Of a stretch of 64,000 nt of DNA, positions 11,525 to 21,390 are shown in pieces. The stretch is from positions 3,038,001 to 3,102,000 of the forward strand of contig AP017424.1 of the NCBI GenBank assembly GCA_002355495.1, written 5' to 3'. The DNA is from Streptomyces laurentii (GTDB lineage Bacteria; Actinomycetota; Actinomycetes; Streptomycetales; Streptomycetaceae). Position numbers and translations under genes: made by a program. Each line of letters opens with the position of its first letter. The first letter of the stretch is position 1. Below the pieces are notes generated by a model that worked only from the letters and a program-made list of their open reading frames with translations, did no database searches and had not been told where the DNA came from.

Positions 11525-11647
11525 TTCACTCCTGTACGGGATCGGTAGACGTTCAAGAGTAGACGGTGCGGGGTATGCCTCACTCTTTGTAATGACGCCA
11601 CGGGAAGCGCGCGGCAGGCGGGGGACCGGGGCGGAACAATCGGGGCC

Positions 11648-12268
11648 ATGGGAGAGACCACGGGGCCCGAGCGCACGATCCAGCCGTTCACGGAGCCGGT
11701 TCCCACCTGGCCGAGACCGCCCGTCGGGGGCTGGACGGTGGACGACCTGATGACGCTTCCCGGCCTCCCCCGGCACACCGAGCTGATCGACGGGAGCCTG
11801 GTCTTCCCGGCGCCGCGGCGCCGCTTCGACAGCGTGATGATCTCCCTCGTCTGCGAAGGGCTGCGGAGCAGCGTGCCCGCCGGGTTCCGCGCCTACAGCG
11901 GGATGACGGTGGTCGTCGACCGTGCGAACGCCCCCGAGCCGGACGTCCTCGTCGTCCGCGAGGAGGCCGTCGGCGGTCTCGGCCAGCGGTCGTTCCCCGT
12001 CGACGGCGTCGCCCTGGCCGTGGAGGTGGTCTCGCCGGACTCGGAGTCCCGCGACCGCACCACCAAGCCGCACAAGTACGCGGCCGCCGGCATCGAACAC
12101 TTCTGGCTGGTGGAAATGGAGGGCGAGGACGACCACCCGGTCGTCCGGGTCTACGAGCGCGACCCGGTCACGCGGACGTATCTCTGCACCGGCATCCACC
12201 GCGACCGGCTGAGACTCCCGGTCCCCTACCCCCTCGACATCGACCTCACCGCCGTCGACGACTTCTAG
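11648..12268 (+). CDS. Uma2-family (DUF820) putative endonuclease
   Basis: The 206-residue protein has a PD-(D/E)XK-like fold signature: HTELIDGSLVF, then PEPDVLVV, then ALAVEVVSPDSESRDRTTKPHKYAAAGIEHFWLVE. The acidic residues of EPDV and VEVVSP and the Lys further on correspond to the predicted metal/catalytic site. Streptomyces genomes carry many copies. No biological role is established. The gene starts 123 bp from the divergent ABC-F gene, and its stop overlaps that of the converging acyltransferase by 4 bp. Confidence 0.85.
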   Translation: MGETTGPERTIQPFTEPVPTWPRPPVGGWTVDDLMTLPGLPRHTELIDGSLVFPAPRRRFDSVMISLVCEGLRSSVPAGFRAYSGMTVVVDRANAPEPDVLVVREEAVGGLGQRSFPVDGVALAVEVVSPDSESRDRTTKPHKYAAAGIEHFWLVEMEGEDDHPVVRVYERDPVTRTYLCTGIHRDRLRLPVPYPLDIDLTAVDDF

Positions 12269-13560
12269 GCCCGCCCCGCCCGCTCCACCAGGAACCAGCC
12301 CGCCAGGGCCATCGCGACGGCCGCGGGGGCGGTCACCCGGACGGCGATCAGGGTGGCGGTGTGGCCCTCCAGGAGGCCGCCGAAGCCGGTCATGGAGAGG
12401 CCGAGGACGCCGAGCAGGGCGAGGGTGATGCCGAGGGCGGCGAGCGGGCCGCCCGTGCCGTCCGAGGGGGCGGCGGGAGCCGGGTGCTCGAAGCGGCGGA
12501 AGACGGCGACGAGCAGCGCGGTGAGGGCGACGGCGGCGGCGATGCGCAGCGGGACCTGGGCCCACCAGGCGCCGGTCGCGGGGGCGGGGAGGCGGACGTC
12601 AAAAGCGAGCATCGCCCCGTACACGCCGAGCATGGCCGTCAGGTGCCACAGGAACGCGGTCATCGCGATGCCGTTCGCGGCGACGACCGCCCGCCAGACG
12701 CGGGCCCGCGCGGCGAGGCGGGTGCCGGGGCCCTTCAGCAGTTCGACCGCGCCGACCAGCCACAGCCCGTGGCAGAGCAGGGCGAGGGTGGGCGGGGCCA
12801 TGTTGGAGATCTTCTCGCCGGGCATGCCGACCATGGACAGCGGATACGGGCCGAACGCCACGAGCGCCACCGCGCCCCCGAGGCCGGCCGCGGCAAGCAG
12901 GGCCGGGCGGCGGATCATGCCGTCGGCGCGCAGGAAGCCGAGCTGGTGGACGGCCAGCCAGACGAGGGCGAAGTTCAGGAACTCGACGTACGGCACCCCG
13001 GCCGCGAACCGCAGCAGGTCGACGCCGACCGCGCCCGCGACCAGTCCGGCGAAGGCGCCCCAGCCGTACCGCTCGTGCAGCCGCAGCAGCGGCGGGGTGA
13101 AGGCGACCATCGCGAGGTAGACCCCGATGAACCACAGCGGCTGGGTGACCAGGCGCAGCGCCACGCCCGTCAGCCCCGGCCCGGCCGTCCCGTCGGCGGC
13201 GAGCAGCTGGACGGCGAGCGCGAGCACGCCCCACACCGCGATGAAGACCATGGTGGGCCGCAGCAGCCGTTGCAGCCGGGCGCGCAGGAAGCCCGCGTAC
13301 TGGGGGCGGGAGCGGTGGGCGAGGGCGTGCGAGAAGCCGCCGACGAAGAAGAAGACCGGCATGACCTGGAGTGCCCAGGTCAGGAGCTGGAGGCCGGGGA
13401 CGACGGCGAGCAGGTTGCCGACCTGTCCGTCGCCGGTGACGGCGGCCATCAGCCAGTGGCCGAGGACCACGACGGCGAGCGAGGCCACCCGCAGCAGGTC
13501 GATGTAGCGGTCGCGCGACGCGGGGGTGGCGGCGGCGAGTTCCCGAGCGCTGATTCCCAT
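12265..13560 (-). CDS. Acyltransferase 3 family membrane protein
   Basis: This 431-residue integral membrane protein has about ten hydrophobic segments. The N-terminus RDRYIDLLRVASLAVVVLGHWLM contains the R-x(n)-H pair typical of acyltransferase family 3 (OafA-like), which acylates sugars or cell-envelope polymers. The FFFVGGFSHALAHRS segment is also characteristic. The substrate is unknown. The start is the ATG at 13560. A perfect 11-bp inverted repeat lies 41-71 bp upstream and may be an operator. The 3' end overlaps the Uma2 gene tail to tail. Confidence 0.85.
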   Translation of the reverse strand: MGISARELAAATPASRDRYIDLLRVASLAVVVLGHWLMAAVTGDGQVGNLLAVVPGLQLLTWALQVMPVFFFVGGFSHALAHRSRPQYAGFLRARLQRLLRPTMVFIAVWGVLALAVQLLAADGTAGPGLTGVALRLVTQPLWFIGVYLAMVAFTPPLLRLHERYGWGAFAGLVAGAVGVDLLRFAAGVPYVEFLNFALVWLAVHQLGFLRADGMIRRPALLAAAGLGGAVALVAFGPYPLSMVGMPGEKISNMAPPTLALLCHGLWLVGAVELLKGPGTRLAARARVWRAVVAANGIAMTAFLWHLTAMLGVYGAMLAFDVRLPAPATGAWWAQVPLRIAAAVALTALLVAVFRRFEHPAPAAPSDGTGGPLAALGITLALLGVLGLSMTGFGGLLEGHTATLIAVRVTAPAAVAMALAGWFLVERAGRA

Positions 13561-13600
13561 GGGGGTACGGTGCCGGGCCGGCCGGGCACGGCGTCAGAGC

Positions 13601-13631
13601 GTTCGTACTCACCTCATGCATGAGTACGAAC
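13601..13631. promoter_or_regulatory. Perfect palindrome upstream of acyltransferase gene
   Basis: GTTCGTACTCA and TGAGTACGAAC form perfect 11-bp arms around a 9-bp spacer. A second palindrome, CTCATGCATGAG (13613-13624), is nested across the spacer. The position, just upstream of the minus-strand gene starting at 13560, suits an operator for a dimeric repressor. No matching regulator is adjacent. Confidence 0.55.
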
Positions 13632-13678
13632 AGAATCGGCCAGATCCGCGCGGCGGCGCCGACGGCACGGAGAAACCC

Positions 13679-13708
13679 CCGGCGCCGCCCCTTTCGGGAC
13701 GGCGCCGG
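13679..13708 (-). terminator. Hairpin terminator after secreted repeat protein
   Basis: CCGGCGCCG pairs with CGGCGCCGG around a CCCC-TTTC-GGGA centre. It lies 35 bp after the stop of the minus-strand gene ending at 13743. Confidence 0.7.
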
Positions 13709-13742
13709 AGGTCTGTCGGTCCGTCTGTTTCCTCTCTGCCGC

Positions 13743-16700
13743 TCAGCGGCGGGCGGGCTCCTTCTTGTGGCCGTAGCCGTGGTCGTCGCAGTCGCCGTAC
13801 TCGCAGGGCTTCTTCACCTTGATGGTGATGTGCGCCCGGGCCGGCTCGCTCGTGACCTCGCGTCCCTCCGGGTCGGTCCCGGTCGCCCGGGCCGTGTTGG
13901 TGATCACGCACTCCTTGCCGTGGCCACCGCCCTTGCCGTCCTTGCCGCGGTCGTCGCACTTGTCGAGCGACGCCTCGGTGACGGTGTAGGTACCGGTGCA
14001 GGTGGTGGAGGCGCCCGGTGCGAGCGTGCTCGCCTCACAGGTGACGTTCGAGATCAGGTCGTCGGTCACCCGTACGTCCTCGATGGGCGTGGTGCCGGAG
14101 TTGGTGACGGTGTACGCGTACTCCACCTCCGAACCGACCTCGAACGGTCCGCGGGAGACCACCCGCTTGGCGAGGGTGAGGGCGGCCTGCCCGATCGGGA
14201 CGGTGACGCTGGCCTCGGCGGGCTCGCTCGTGGCGTCCTCACCGCGCGGGTCCGTGCCGGTCGCCCGGGCCACGTTGGTGATGACGCAGCTGGTGGTCGA
14301 GCCACCCTGCCGGCACGCGTCGATGTCGGCCTGGGTGATCGTGTACGTGCCCTGGCAGAAGGTGGAACCGCCGGGGACGAGGTCCGTCTCGTCGCAGACG
14401 ACGTGCTGGACCCGGTCGTCCGTCACCCGCACGTCGTGCAGCGGGGCGGTGCCGGTGTTGGTGACGGTGTACAGGTAGTCGACCGTCGTCCCCACCTGGA
14501 ACGGGCCTTCCGAGACGACCTGCTTGGCCAGGGTGATGTGCGGCTCTCCGATGAGGACCTCGACGCTCGCCTGGTCGGGCTCGCTGACGATCCGGTCGCC
14601 CTGCGGGTCCGTGCCGTTCGCCCGGGCCGTGTTGGTGACCATGCACGGCCGGGTGGTGCCGCACGCGTTCGCGTCGGCCTGGGTGATCGTGTACGAGCCG
14701 GTGCACTCGGTGCTGGCACCGGGCGCGAGCGTGGTCGCCTCGCAGGCGATGGTGGTGACCTTGTCGTCACTCACCTGCACGTTGGCCAGCTGGACGTTGC
14801 CGGTGTTGGTGACGGTGTACGCGTACTCGACCGTCGACCCCACGTGGAACGGGCCTTCCGAGGTCACCCGCTTGCCCACGGTGATGTGGGGCTCGGCGAT
14901 GGAGACGCCGACGCTGGCCTGGTCGGGCTCGCTGACGATCTCCTCGCCCTGCGGGTCGGTCCCGCCGGCCTGCGCCACGTTCGTGATGACGCAGTCCGTG
15001 GTGCCGCCGGTCTCCCGGCACTGGTCGATGTCGGCCTGGGTGATCGTGTACGAGCCGGTGCAGGTGGTGGAGGCACCGGCGGCGAGCGTCGTCGCCGCGC
15101 AGGTGACGCCGGTGGCGTGGTCGTCCAGGACCTGGACGTTGGTCAGCGTGGTGGTGCCGGTGTTGGTGACGGTGTACGAGTAGTCGACCGTCGAGCCCAG
15201 CTGGTACGGGCCGGTCGACGTCACCGACTTCGCGATGGTGATGTGCGGCTGTCCGATCGGGAGGGTCAGCTCGACCTCCGGGGAGGTGATCGTGTTCCCG
15301 TCGGACGTCCCCGTCGCCGTGGCGGTGTTGGTGACCGAGCCCTCCGTGCCGTCCGCGGCGGTGATCACGTAGATGCCGGTGCAGGTGGTGCTGTCACCCG
15401 GCTCCTCCGCGGGGGCCAGCGTGGTCGACTCGCAGGTGACGTTCGTGACCTTGTCGTCGTGCACCGTGACGCCGGTCAGCTCCGTTCCGCCGGTGTTGCG
15501 GACGGTGTAGCGGTAGGTGACCGTCTGCCCGACCGCGTACGGCTCGGGCGTCTCCACGTTCTTCTCGACCTCGATGCCCGGTGGCCGCTGGAGCGGCACC
15601 CGTTCCGAGGAAGGTGGCGACTCGACCGTCTCGCCGTCGGAACTGCCCGTCGCGATGGCGGTGTTGAGGACGGCGCCGGCGGCCACGTCGGCCGCGGTCA
15701 CGGTGTACGTGGCGGTACAGGTGATGGTCTGTCCGACCGCGAGATCCGTCGTGGGACAGGCCACCGGGCCGATCTTCGGGTCGTTGACGACGAGATCGGT
15801 GATGGGCGTCGTCCCCGAGTTGGTGACGACGAAGTCGTACGGCACCTGCGACCCGGGCGCCAGGTCACCGGGGAGCGGCAGCCTGGCCTGCTTGACGAGG
15901 TTCAGCTCGGGAAGCGGGTCGGCACTGTGGACGACGACGTTGCGGATGAGGTGGACGTCGGTGTTCGCCCCGGTCGAGGCGGCGAAGCCGAACTTGAAGG
16001 TCGTCGGCAGGGGCGTCGGCGCGGGCGTGTTCAGGACCTCGTGCGAGCCGGTGCCGTCGTTGAAGTCGACGGCCACGGTCAGCTGCGGGTTGGCCCCCGC
16101 GGTGATGTGCACGTTCACCCGGCGCCGGTCGGCCTCCAGCAGCTGCACGGCCTCCGCCGGGGTGGTGCCCGCCGGGATCGAGGTCGTCGGGCCCTGGAGC
16201 TCACCCGGGAGCGTCGACGGGTAGGGACCGGTGGGGCCGAAGTTGCTGACCGTGGCGGTCATGAAGCAGTACCCGATCGTGCCGTCGCCCGGCCCGCGCA
16301 GGGTGATCACGTTGGGCGCCGGGGGCGGCCACGACTGGAAGGACGGCGAACGCTGGGCGCAGCCGTTGCCGCGCGACTCCCCGTCACCGAAGTAGTTGCC
16401 GTACACGTCGAGGCCCACGCCGAGGTACCCGTGGTCGACACCCGGCTGCATGGGGATGCCCGGGTTGTCGCCCTCCCGGAGCTGGGCGTAGCCGAGGCTG
16501 CCGCCGAAGGCTCCGGGGTGGGTCAGCGAGGAGGCGCCGTCGGCCAGGAAGAAGGAGATCCCGTCGGCGGGGCGGGCCGGGGTCGTGCTGCCGTACTGGT
16601 ACTGGTCGAAGGTGACGTCCAGACCCTGACCCGCGGGGAGGGCGTGGTTGTACAGCACGGCCGCGCTCTTGAAGTTGCTGGCGTCGGTCAGCCGCAGGAA

Positions 16701-17060
16701 GCCGTCGGGCGCCGCGTTGTTCGGCGGCACCGGCCCCACCGGGCTCGGCCCGCAGCCGCCCAGGGGGTGGCTCCCGCTCGGCGGCTGCGAGGCGGCGCCC
16801 GGCGCACCGGTGAGGCACGCGGGCCCCACGGCCATGAACTCCGGTGCCGTGGCCTCGGCGAACGTCTCGTTGAGCAGGGGCGAGCCGGCTCGCAGCCTCG
16901 GCTCGGGCTTCGGCTCGGCGCCGGCGGTGCCGCTCAGCGCGAGGGGCGCTCCCGCGCCGACCACGAGTGCCAGAGCCACCGCGGCGATACGGGAGACGCG
17001 CCCGGGCGGTGTGGGCCGGCCGGGCGCGGAAGGGGGTCGTCTTTTCCTCATGCCCCGCAT
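13743..17060 (-). CDS. Large secreted protein: lectin-like domain plus six DUF7507-type repeats
   Basis: This 1,105-residue protein has a signal peptide: a positively charged start, hydrophobic IAAVALALVVGAGAPLAL, then an AGAE-type cleavage region near residue 49. Next is a domain of about 340 residues resembling bacterial L-type lectins (LNETFAEATAPEFM..., NAAPDGFLRLTDA, FDQYQYGS...DGISFFLADG). Six tandem repeats of about 95-120 residues follow, each with YTVTNTG, a VxDDxV strand, a CxxTTLAPG segment and ending NTAxATGTDPxG; these match DUF11/DUF7507 immunoglobulin-like units. The C-terminus is short and charged (CEYGDCDDHGYGHKKEPARR), with no LPxTG sorting motif or membrane anchor, so the protein is probably released or bound non-covalently. 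An ATG at 17051 is an alternative start. The role may be adhesion; this is inference. Confidence 0.85.
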   Translation of the reverse strand: MRGMRKRRPPSAPGRPTPPGRVSRIAAVALALVVGAGAPLALSGTAGAEPKPEPRLRAGSPLLNETFAEATAPEFMAVGPACLTGAPGAASQPPSGSHPLGGCGPSPVGPVPPNNAAPDGFLRLTDASNFKSAAVLYNHALPAGQGLDVTFDQYQYGSTTPARPADGISFFLADGASSLTHPGAFGGSLGYAQLREGDNPGIPMQPGVDHGYLGVGLDVYGNYFGDGESRGNGCAQRSPSFQSWPPPAPNVITLRGPGDGTIGYCFMTATVSNFGPTGPYPSTLPGELQGPTTSIPAGTTPAEAVQLLEADRRRVNVHITAGANPQLTVAVDFNDGTGSHEVLNTPAPTPLPTTFKFGFAASTGANTDVHLIRNVVVHSADPLPELNLVKQARLPLPGDLAPGSQVPYDFVVTNSGTTPITDLVVNDPKIGPVACPTTDLAVGQTITCTATYTVTAADVAAGAVLNTAIATGSSDGETVESPPSSERVPLQRPPGIEVEKNVETPEPYAVGQTVTYRYTVRNTGGTELTGVTVHDDKVTNVTCESTTLAPAEEPGDSTTCTGIYVITAADGTEGSVTNTATATGTSDGNTITSPEVELTLPIGQPHITIAKSVTSTGPYQLGSTVDYSYTVTNTGTTTLTNVQVLDDHATGVTCAATTLAAGASTTCTGSYTITQADIDQCRETGGTTDCVITNVAQAGGTDPQGEEIVSEPDQASVGVSIAEPHITVGKRVTSEGPFHVGSTVEYAYTVTNTGNVQLANVQVSDDKVTTIACEATTLAPGASTECTGSYTITQADANACGTTRPCMVTNTARANGTDPQGDRIVSEPDQASVEVLIGEPHITLAKQVVSEGPFQVGTTVDYLYTVTNTGTAPLHDVRVTDDRVQHVVCDETDLVPGGSTFCQGTYTITQADIDACRQGGSTTSCVITNVARATGTDPRGEDATSEPAEASVTVPIGQAALTLAKRVVSRGPFEVGSEVEYAYTVTNSGTTPIEDVRVTDDLISNVTCEASTLAPGASTTCTGTYTVTEASLDKCDDRGKDGKGGGHGKECVITNTARATGTDPEGREVTSEPARAHITIKVKKPCEYGDCDDHGYGHKKEPARR

Positions 17061-17197
17061 CAGACAGTCACCGCATTCACGCGACTACCTGACAAAGTGC
17101 CACGTACCCCCAAAGGCTTCCGCATTGGAGCCGAGTGCCGTAATACGCCCCCGGACGCGACAGCCGGAGGGCACGTCGGAGGACCGCCGGGACTGCC

Positions 17198-18097
17198 TTA
17201 AAGGAGGGTGGCCCCGGCCGCCGGGGAGGTCGCCACGCGCGCCGTACGGCAGGTGCCGGAGGCGATCAGCGCGTCGGCGACCGAGGCGGCGGCGTCCGCG
17301 TCCTTCACCAGGAACGCGGTCGTCGGCCCCGAACCGGACACCAGCGCCGCCAGCGCGCCCGCCTCGGTGCCCGCCGCGAGGGTCGCGGCGAGCGAGGGGC
17401 GCAGGGACAGGGCGGCGGACTGGAGGTCGTTGGCGAGGGCGTCCGCGAGGGCGCTCGTGTCGCCGGTCCGCAGGGCGTCGAGCAGGACGGGCGACGCGGC
17501 CGGCTCGGGGACGTGCACGCCCGCGGTGAGACGGTCGAACTCGCCGTACACCGCCGGGGTCGAAAGCCCGCCGTCGGCGACCGCGAACACCCAGTGGAAG
17601 TCGCCGCCCACCGGCAGCTCGGTGAGCCGCTCGCCCCGCCCGACGCCGAGCGCCGCGCCGCCGACCAGGCTGAACGGCACGTCGCTGCCCAGCTCCGCGC
17701 AGATCTCCAGGAGTTCGGCGCGCGGCGTGCCGAGGCCCCACAGGGCGTCGCAGGCGAGCAGCGCGCCCGCGCCGTCGGCACTGCCGCCGGCCATGCCGCC
17801 GGCGACCGGGATGTCCTTGGCGATGTGCAGGTGCACGTCCGGGGAGATGCCGTGGCGGGCGGCGAGCAGCTCGGCGGCCCGCGCGGCCAGGTTGGTCCGG
17901 TCGAGCGGCACCTTGTCGGCGTCAGGGCCGTCACAGGTGATCGTCAGCGTCCCGGCGGGCGTCGCCGTGACCTCGTCGTACAGGGAGACGGCGAGGAAGA
18001 CGTTGGCCAGGTCGTGGAACCCGTCGGGGCGCGCGGCACCGACCGCGAGCTGGACGTTGACCTTGGCCGGGACCCGTACGGTGACGCTGGCACTCAT
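17198..18097 (-). CDS. ispE: 4-diphosphocytidyl-2-C-methyl-D-erythritol kinase
   Basis: IspE phosphorylates CDP-ME in the MEP pathway to isoprenoid precursors. The 299-residue protein has the N-terminal [20 protein letters not shown] motif, the GHMP-kinase ATP loop [18 protein letters not shown], and the C-terminal [14 protein letters not shown] motif. Its ATG overlaps the ksgA stop (ATGA), so ksgA and ispE are translationally coupled. This pairing is conserved in actinobacteria. Confidence 0.95.
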   Translation of the reverse strand: MSASVTVRVPAKVNVQLAVGAARPDGFHDLANVFLAVSLYDEVTATPAGTLTITCDGPDADKVPLDRTNLAARAAELLAARHGISPDVHLHIAKDIPVAGGMAGGSADGAGALLACDALWGLGTPRAELLEICAELGSDVPFSLVGGAALGVGRGERLTELPVGGDFHWVFAVADGGLSTPAVYGEFDRLTAGVHVPEPAASPVLLDALRTGDTSALADALANDLQSAALSLRPSLAATLAAGTEAGALAALVSGSGPTTAFLVKDADAAASVADALIASGTCRTARVATSPAAGATLL

Positions 18098-18996
18098 GCC
18101 GTGGATTCCTTCTGCTGCGGCTGCTCGGGCTTGTTCTCGGCGATCCGGGCGAACTCCTCGACCGTCAGCGCCTCACCGCGCGCCTGCGGCGAGATCCCGG
18201 CCGCGACCAGGGCCTCCTCGGCGGCGGCCGGCGAACCGGCCCACGACGCGAGGGCGGCCCGCAGGGTCTTGCGGCGCTGCGCGAAGGCCGCGTCGACGAC
18301 CGCGAACACCTCCCGCTTCGACGCGGTGGTGGCGACCGGCTCGGCACGCCGCACCAGGGACACCAGCCCCGAGTCGACGTTCGGCGCGGGCCAGAACACG
18401 TTCCGGCCGATGGAGCCGGCCCGCTTGACCTCCGCGTACCAGTTGGCCTTCACCGACGGCACGCCGTACACCTTGTTGCCGGGCCGCGCGGCCAGCCGGT
18501 CGGCGACCTCGGCCTGCACCATGACGAGGGTGCGCTCGATGGTCGGGAACCGGTCCAGCATGTGCAGGAGGACCGGCACGGCCACGTTGTACGGCAGGTT
18601 CGCGACGAGCGCGGTCGGCGCGGGACCGGGCAGCTCCCGGACCAGCATCGCGTCGGAGTGGACCAGGGCGAAACGGTCCTTCCGCTCCGGCATGCGGGCC
18701 GCGATCGTGGCGGGCAGCGCGGCGGCGAGGATGTCGTCGATCTCGACGGCCGTCACCCGGTCCGCGGCCTCCAGGAGCGCGAGGGTGAGAGAGCCGAGCC
18801 CGGGGCCCACCTCCACCACCGTGTCGTCCGGGCGCACCTCGGCCGTGCGGACGATCCGCCGCACGGTGTTGGCGTCGATGACGAAGTTCTGGCCCTTCTG
18901 CTTCGTGGGCCGTACGCCGAGGGCGGCGGCCAGCTCACGGATGTCGGCGGGGCCGAGGAGGGCGTCGGGGCTGTCGGGGCCGGTGGTGGTGCTCAC
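18094..18996 (-). CDS. rsmA: 16S rRNA (adenine(1518)-N6/adenine(1519)-N6)-dimethyltransferase
   Basis: RsmA (KsgA) dimethylates two adjacent adenines near the 3' end of 16S rRNA. The protein has the family start [20 protein letters not shown] motif [18 protein letters not shown] and the catalytic motif [12 protein letters not shown] chose the GTG at 18996 ([15 protein letters not shown]); a longer frame begins at 19026. It lies between rpfB and ispE and is coupled to ispE by a 4-bp overlap. Confidence 0.95.
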   Translation of the reverse strand: MSTTTGPDSPDALLGPADIRELAAALGVRPTKQKGQNFVIDANTVRRIVRTAEVRPDDTVVEVGPGLGSLTLALLEAADRVTAVEIDDILAAALPATIAARMPERKDRFALVHSDAMLVRELPGPAPTALVANLPYNVAVPVLLHMLDRFPTIERTLVMVQAEVADRLAARPGNKVYGVPSVKANWYAEVKRAGSIGRNVFWPAPNVDSGLVSLVRRAEPVATTASKREVFAVVDAAFAQRRKTLRAALASWAGSPAAAEEALVAAGISPQARGEALTVEEFARIAENKPEQPQQKESTA

Positions 18997-19146
18997 CGGT
19001 ACAGCGTAGGGCCTGTCCCCACCCACCTGTCCGGCCGACGCCTCCCGGAGAACCTCGGAGCCCTCTTCCCCTGTGCTTTTCCTCCCCTCCCCGGCCCCCG
19101 CGCCCCCACCCCCGACACCAGCGCCCGCCCCGCGGCCCGCACCCCC

Positions 19147-20399
19147 TCACCCGGACAACCGCGACCCGCAATGCGGCCACGGCGCCGCCCCCGGCTCACG
19201 TACAACTTCTTCGCCCGATACGTCTGCTCCGCCGCCGGCGCCTCCTGCGCCGTCCCCGTCCCTCCCAGCGCCCGCCACGTCCCCGCGTCGAACTGGTACA
19301 GCCCCCCGTACGTCCCCGACGGGTCCACCGCGTCGGCCCGTCCCCCGGACTCGCACGCCGCGAGCGCCCCCCAGTTCAGCCCGTCCGCGCCGGCCACGGA
19401 CCCCGGCAGCCGTCTCGTGCCGACGCGGATCCGTTCGGGGACGGGCTCGTGGACGGTCTCCTCGCTCGTCACGCGGGGTTTCTGCCGGACGCCGTTGACG
19501 GTGCGCAGGGCGTACGTGACCCGGCGTACGCCCGGCATGCCCTGCCGGTCGACGACTTCCGTCCCGGCGAACAGGGTGGGGTCCGGTGTCCGCTCGACGG
19601 CGAACGGCACGGGTTCCTCGCGGATCTCCTCGCCGCCGGTGATCCGCAGGATGGTGACGGTCTGGCCGTCGCGGGGGAAGGAGGCGGGCGGTACGGAGGT
19701 GGTGTCCTCGTCGGCGAGGACGATCCCGGCCTCCTCGACGGCCTCGCGGACGGTGGCGGCGTTGGTGCGGACGGTCCGCTCCCGGCCGTCCGCGAGGAAG
19801 GTGACGGTCCGCTCGGTGCGGACGTCGAGCGCGAGGCCCCGGCGGGAGATGGCCGCGGACCGGGAGACCGAGAGGTACGCGCCTTCGGCTCGGACGCCGA
19901 GCTGGCGCAGGGCGCCGTCGACGGTGTGGGCGGTGGTCCACACCTGGCGGCGCTGTCCGTCGAGGGTGAGGGAGACGGGGCGGCCGTAGCGGACGGCGAC
20001 CTCGTCGCCGTCGGCGAGGGCGGCGCCGGGGGCGGGGGCGACGATGTCGTGGGCGCCGGGGGCGAGGCCCTGCTCGGCGAGGAGTTCGCCGATGTCGTCG
20101 GCGAAGGTGTGCAGGGTGCGCGGGACGCCGTCGACGGTCAGCCGGACGGCCTTGTCGTCGGCGACGAACGCGGTGGTGCCGCCGGCGAGGCAGGCGACGA
20201 CGAGGGCCTGCGGGAGGACCCGGCGCAGGCCGCCGGTGGCGGGCGGCGGCGCCTTGCGGCGGCGGCCGCGGCCACCGCCGCCGGGGGCCCAGGGGTGGGC
20301 CCGGCGGAGGGCCCGGCGGAGGGCCCGGGGATGGCGCCGGTGCCCGCACCGGATCGAGTGCTCACGAGGCCGGGACCCTAGCCCCGGCCTCGGTGACAC
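19147..20399 (-). pseudogene. rpfB: RpfB-type resuscitation-promoting factor, frameshifted at 3' end
   Basis: This is a secreted cell-wall hydrolase of the Rpf family, which cleaves peptidoglycan and aids exit from dormancy. Visible are an N-terminal membrane/signal segment (LPQALVVACLAGGTTAFVA), three DUF348 repeats (e.g. AVRLTVDGVPRTLHTFADD), a G5 domain (EEIREEPVPFAVERTPDPTL) and the lysozyme-like Rpf domain (LNWGALAACESGGRADAV ... GGLYQFDAGTWRALGG). The frame should end with the conserved WPHCGSRLSG, but that sequence is in the next frame. One base appears lost in the C run at 19188-19192. As written, the frame reads on in a basic, unrelated tail into ksgA. Either a sequencing error or a real mutation trimming the last dozen residues would explain it. 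The start is uncertain: the GTG at 20399 has no clear ribosome site, and another GTG at 20365 is in a different frame. Confidence 0.85.
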
Positions 20400-20455
20400 G
20401 TCATGACGACGCGACTATGCCCCGCGATCGTTATGCGGTGGTGATGTCGGACCGG

Positions 20456-21325
20456 TCAGTAGTCGAAAGCACGTGCCGTGTTGACGGCGAGCGCCTCCGC
20501 CAGCTCCTCCTCCGTGATCCCGCGTACCGCGGCCATCGCCCGGACGGTCACCGGGATCAGGTACGGGGCGTTCGGGCGGCCCCGGAACGGCGCGGGCGTC
20601 AGGAACGGCGCGTCCGTCTCGACGAGGACGCGGTCCAGCGGGGCGACGGCGAGGGCGTCGCGCAGCGGCTGGGCGTTCTTGAAGGTGACGTTGCCGGCGA
20701 ACGACAGGTAGTAGCCCTTGGCCTTGCAGATCTCCGCCATCTCGGCGTCGCCCGAGAAGCAGTGGAAGACGGTCCGCTCGGGCGCGCCTTCCTCGTCGAG
20801 GATCCGGAGCACGTCCGCGTGCGCCTCGCGGTCGTGGATCACCAGGGCCTTGCCCTGCCGCTTGGCGATCTCGATGTGGGCGCGGAAGGAACGCTCCTGC
20901 GCGGCCATGCCCTCGGGGCCCGTACGGAAGTAGTCGAGGCCCGTCTCGCCGACGGCCCGCACGTCCGGGAGGGCGGCCAGCCGCTCGATCTCGGTGAGCG
21001 CGTCGTCCAGGGCCGCGTCGCCGCCGGCCTCGCGGGCGCCCTGGCGGGACCACCCGTCGGGGTCGCCGAGAACGATCCGCGGGGCCTCGTTGGGGTGCAG
21101 GGCGACGGCGGCGTACACGTTCGCGTGGGCGGCGGCGGTGTCGGCGGCCCACTGGGAGCCCTTGAGGTCGCAGCCGACCTGGACGACGGTGGTGACGCCG
21201 ACGGCGGCGGCCTTGGTGAGGGCCTCTTCGACGGTGCCGGACTGCATGTCGAGGTGGGTGTGCGAGTCCGCGACGGCGATGAGAAGGGGTTCAGGCAGGG
21301 GTGGCGGGGCGTCCTTGGCGGTCAT
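20456..21325 (-). CDS. TatD-family metal-dependent hydrolase
   Basis: The 289-residue protein has the TatD signatures ADSHTHLDMQ (metal ligands), VGETGLDYFR, a CFSG motif (HCFSGDAEM) and the C-terminal LVETDAPFLTP. TatD proteins are Mg-dependent 3'-5' exonucleases/DNases implicated in DNA repair. The gene sits upstream of rpfB and ksgA, a conserved order in actinobacteria, with 57 bp between it and rpfB. Confidence 0.93.
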   Translation of the reverse strand: MTAKDAPPPLPEPLLIAVADSHTHLDMQSGTVEEALTKAAAVGVTTVVQVGCDLKGSQWAADTAAAHANVYAAVALHPNEAPRIVLGDPDGWSRQGAREAGGDAALDDALTEIERLAALPDVRAVGETGLDYFRTGPEGMAAQERSFRAHIEIAKRQGKALVIHDREAHADVLRILDEEGAPERTVFHCFSGDAEMAEICKAKGYYLSFAGNVTFKNAQPLRDALAVAPLDRVLVETDAPFLTPAPFRGRPNAPYLIPVTVRAMAAVRGITEEELAEALAVNTARAFDY

Positions 21326-21390
21326 GGAGGTGATCGTATGCGGGGCGCGTTCGCGGGGGCCGGGGCATGGTGGGTGGGGGTGCGAGGGCC

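Noticed and set aside
11648..12268. Uma2 protein as toxin or defence nuclease
   Set aside because: These are numerous single genes in streptomycetes, and there is no partner gene or mobile context here.
20400..20455. c-di-AMP (ydaO) riboswitch before rpfB
   Set aside because: The gap between tatD and rpfB is far too short for that class.
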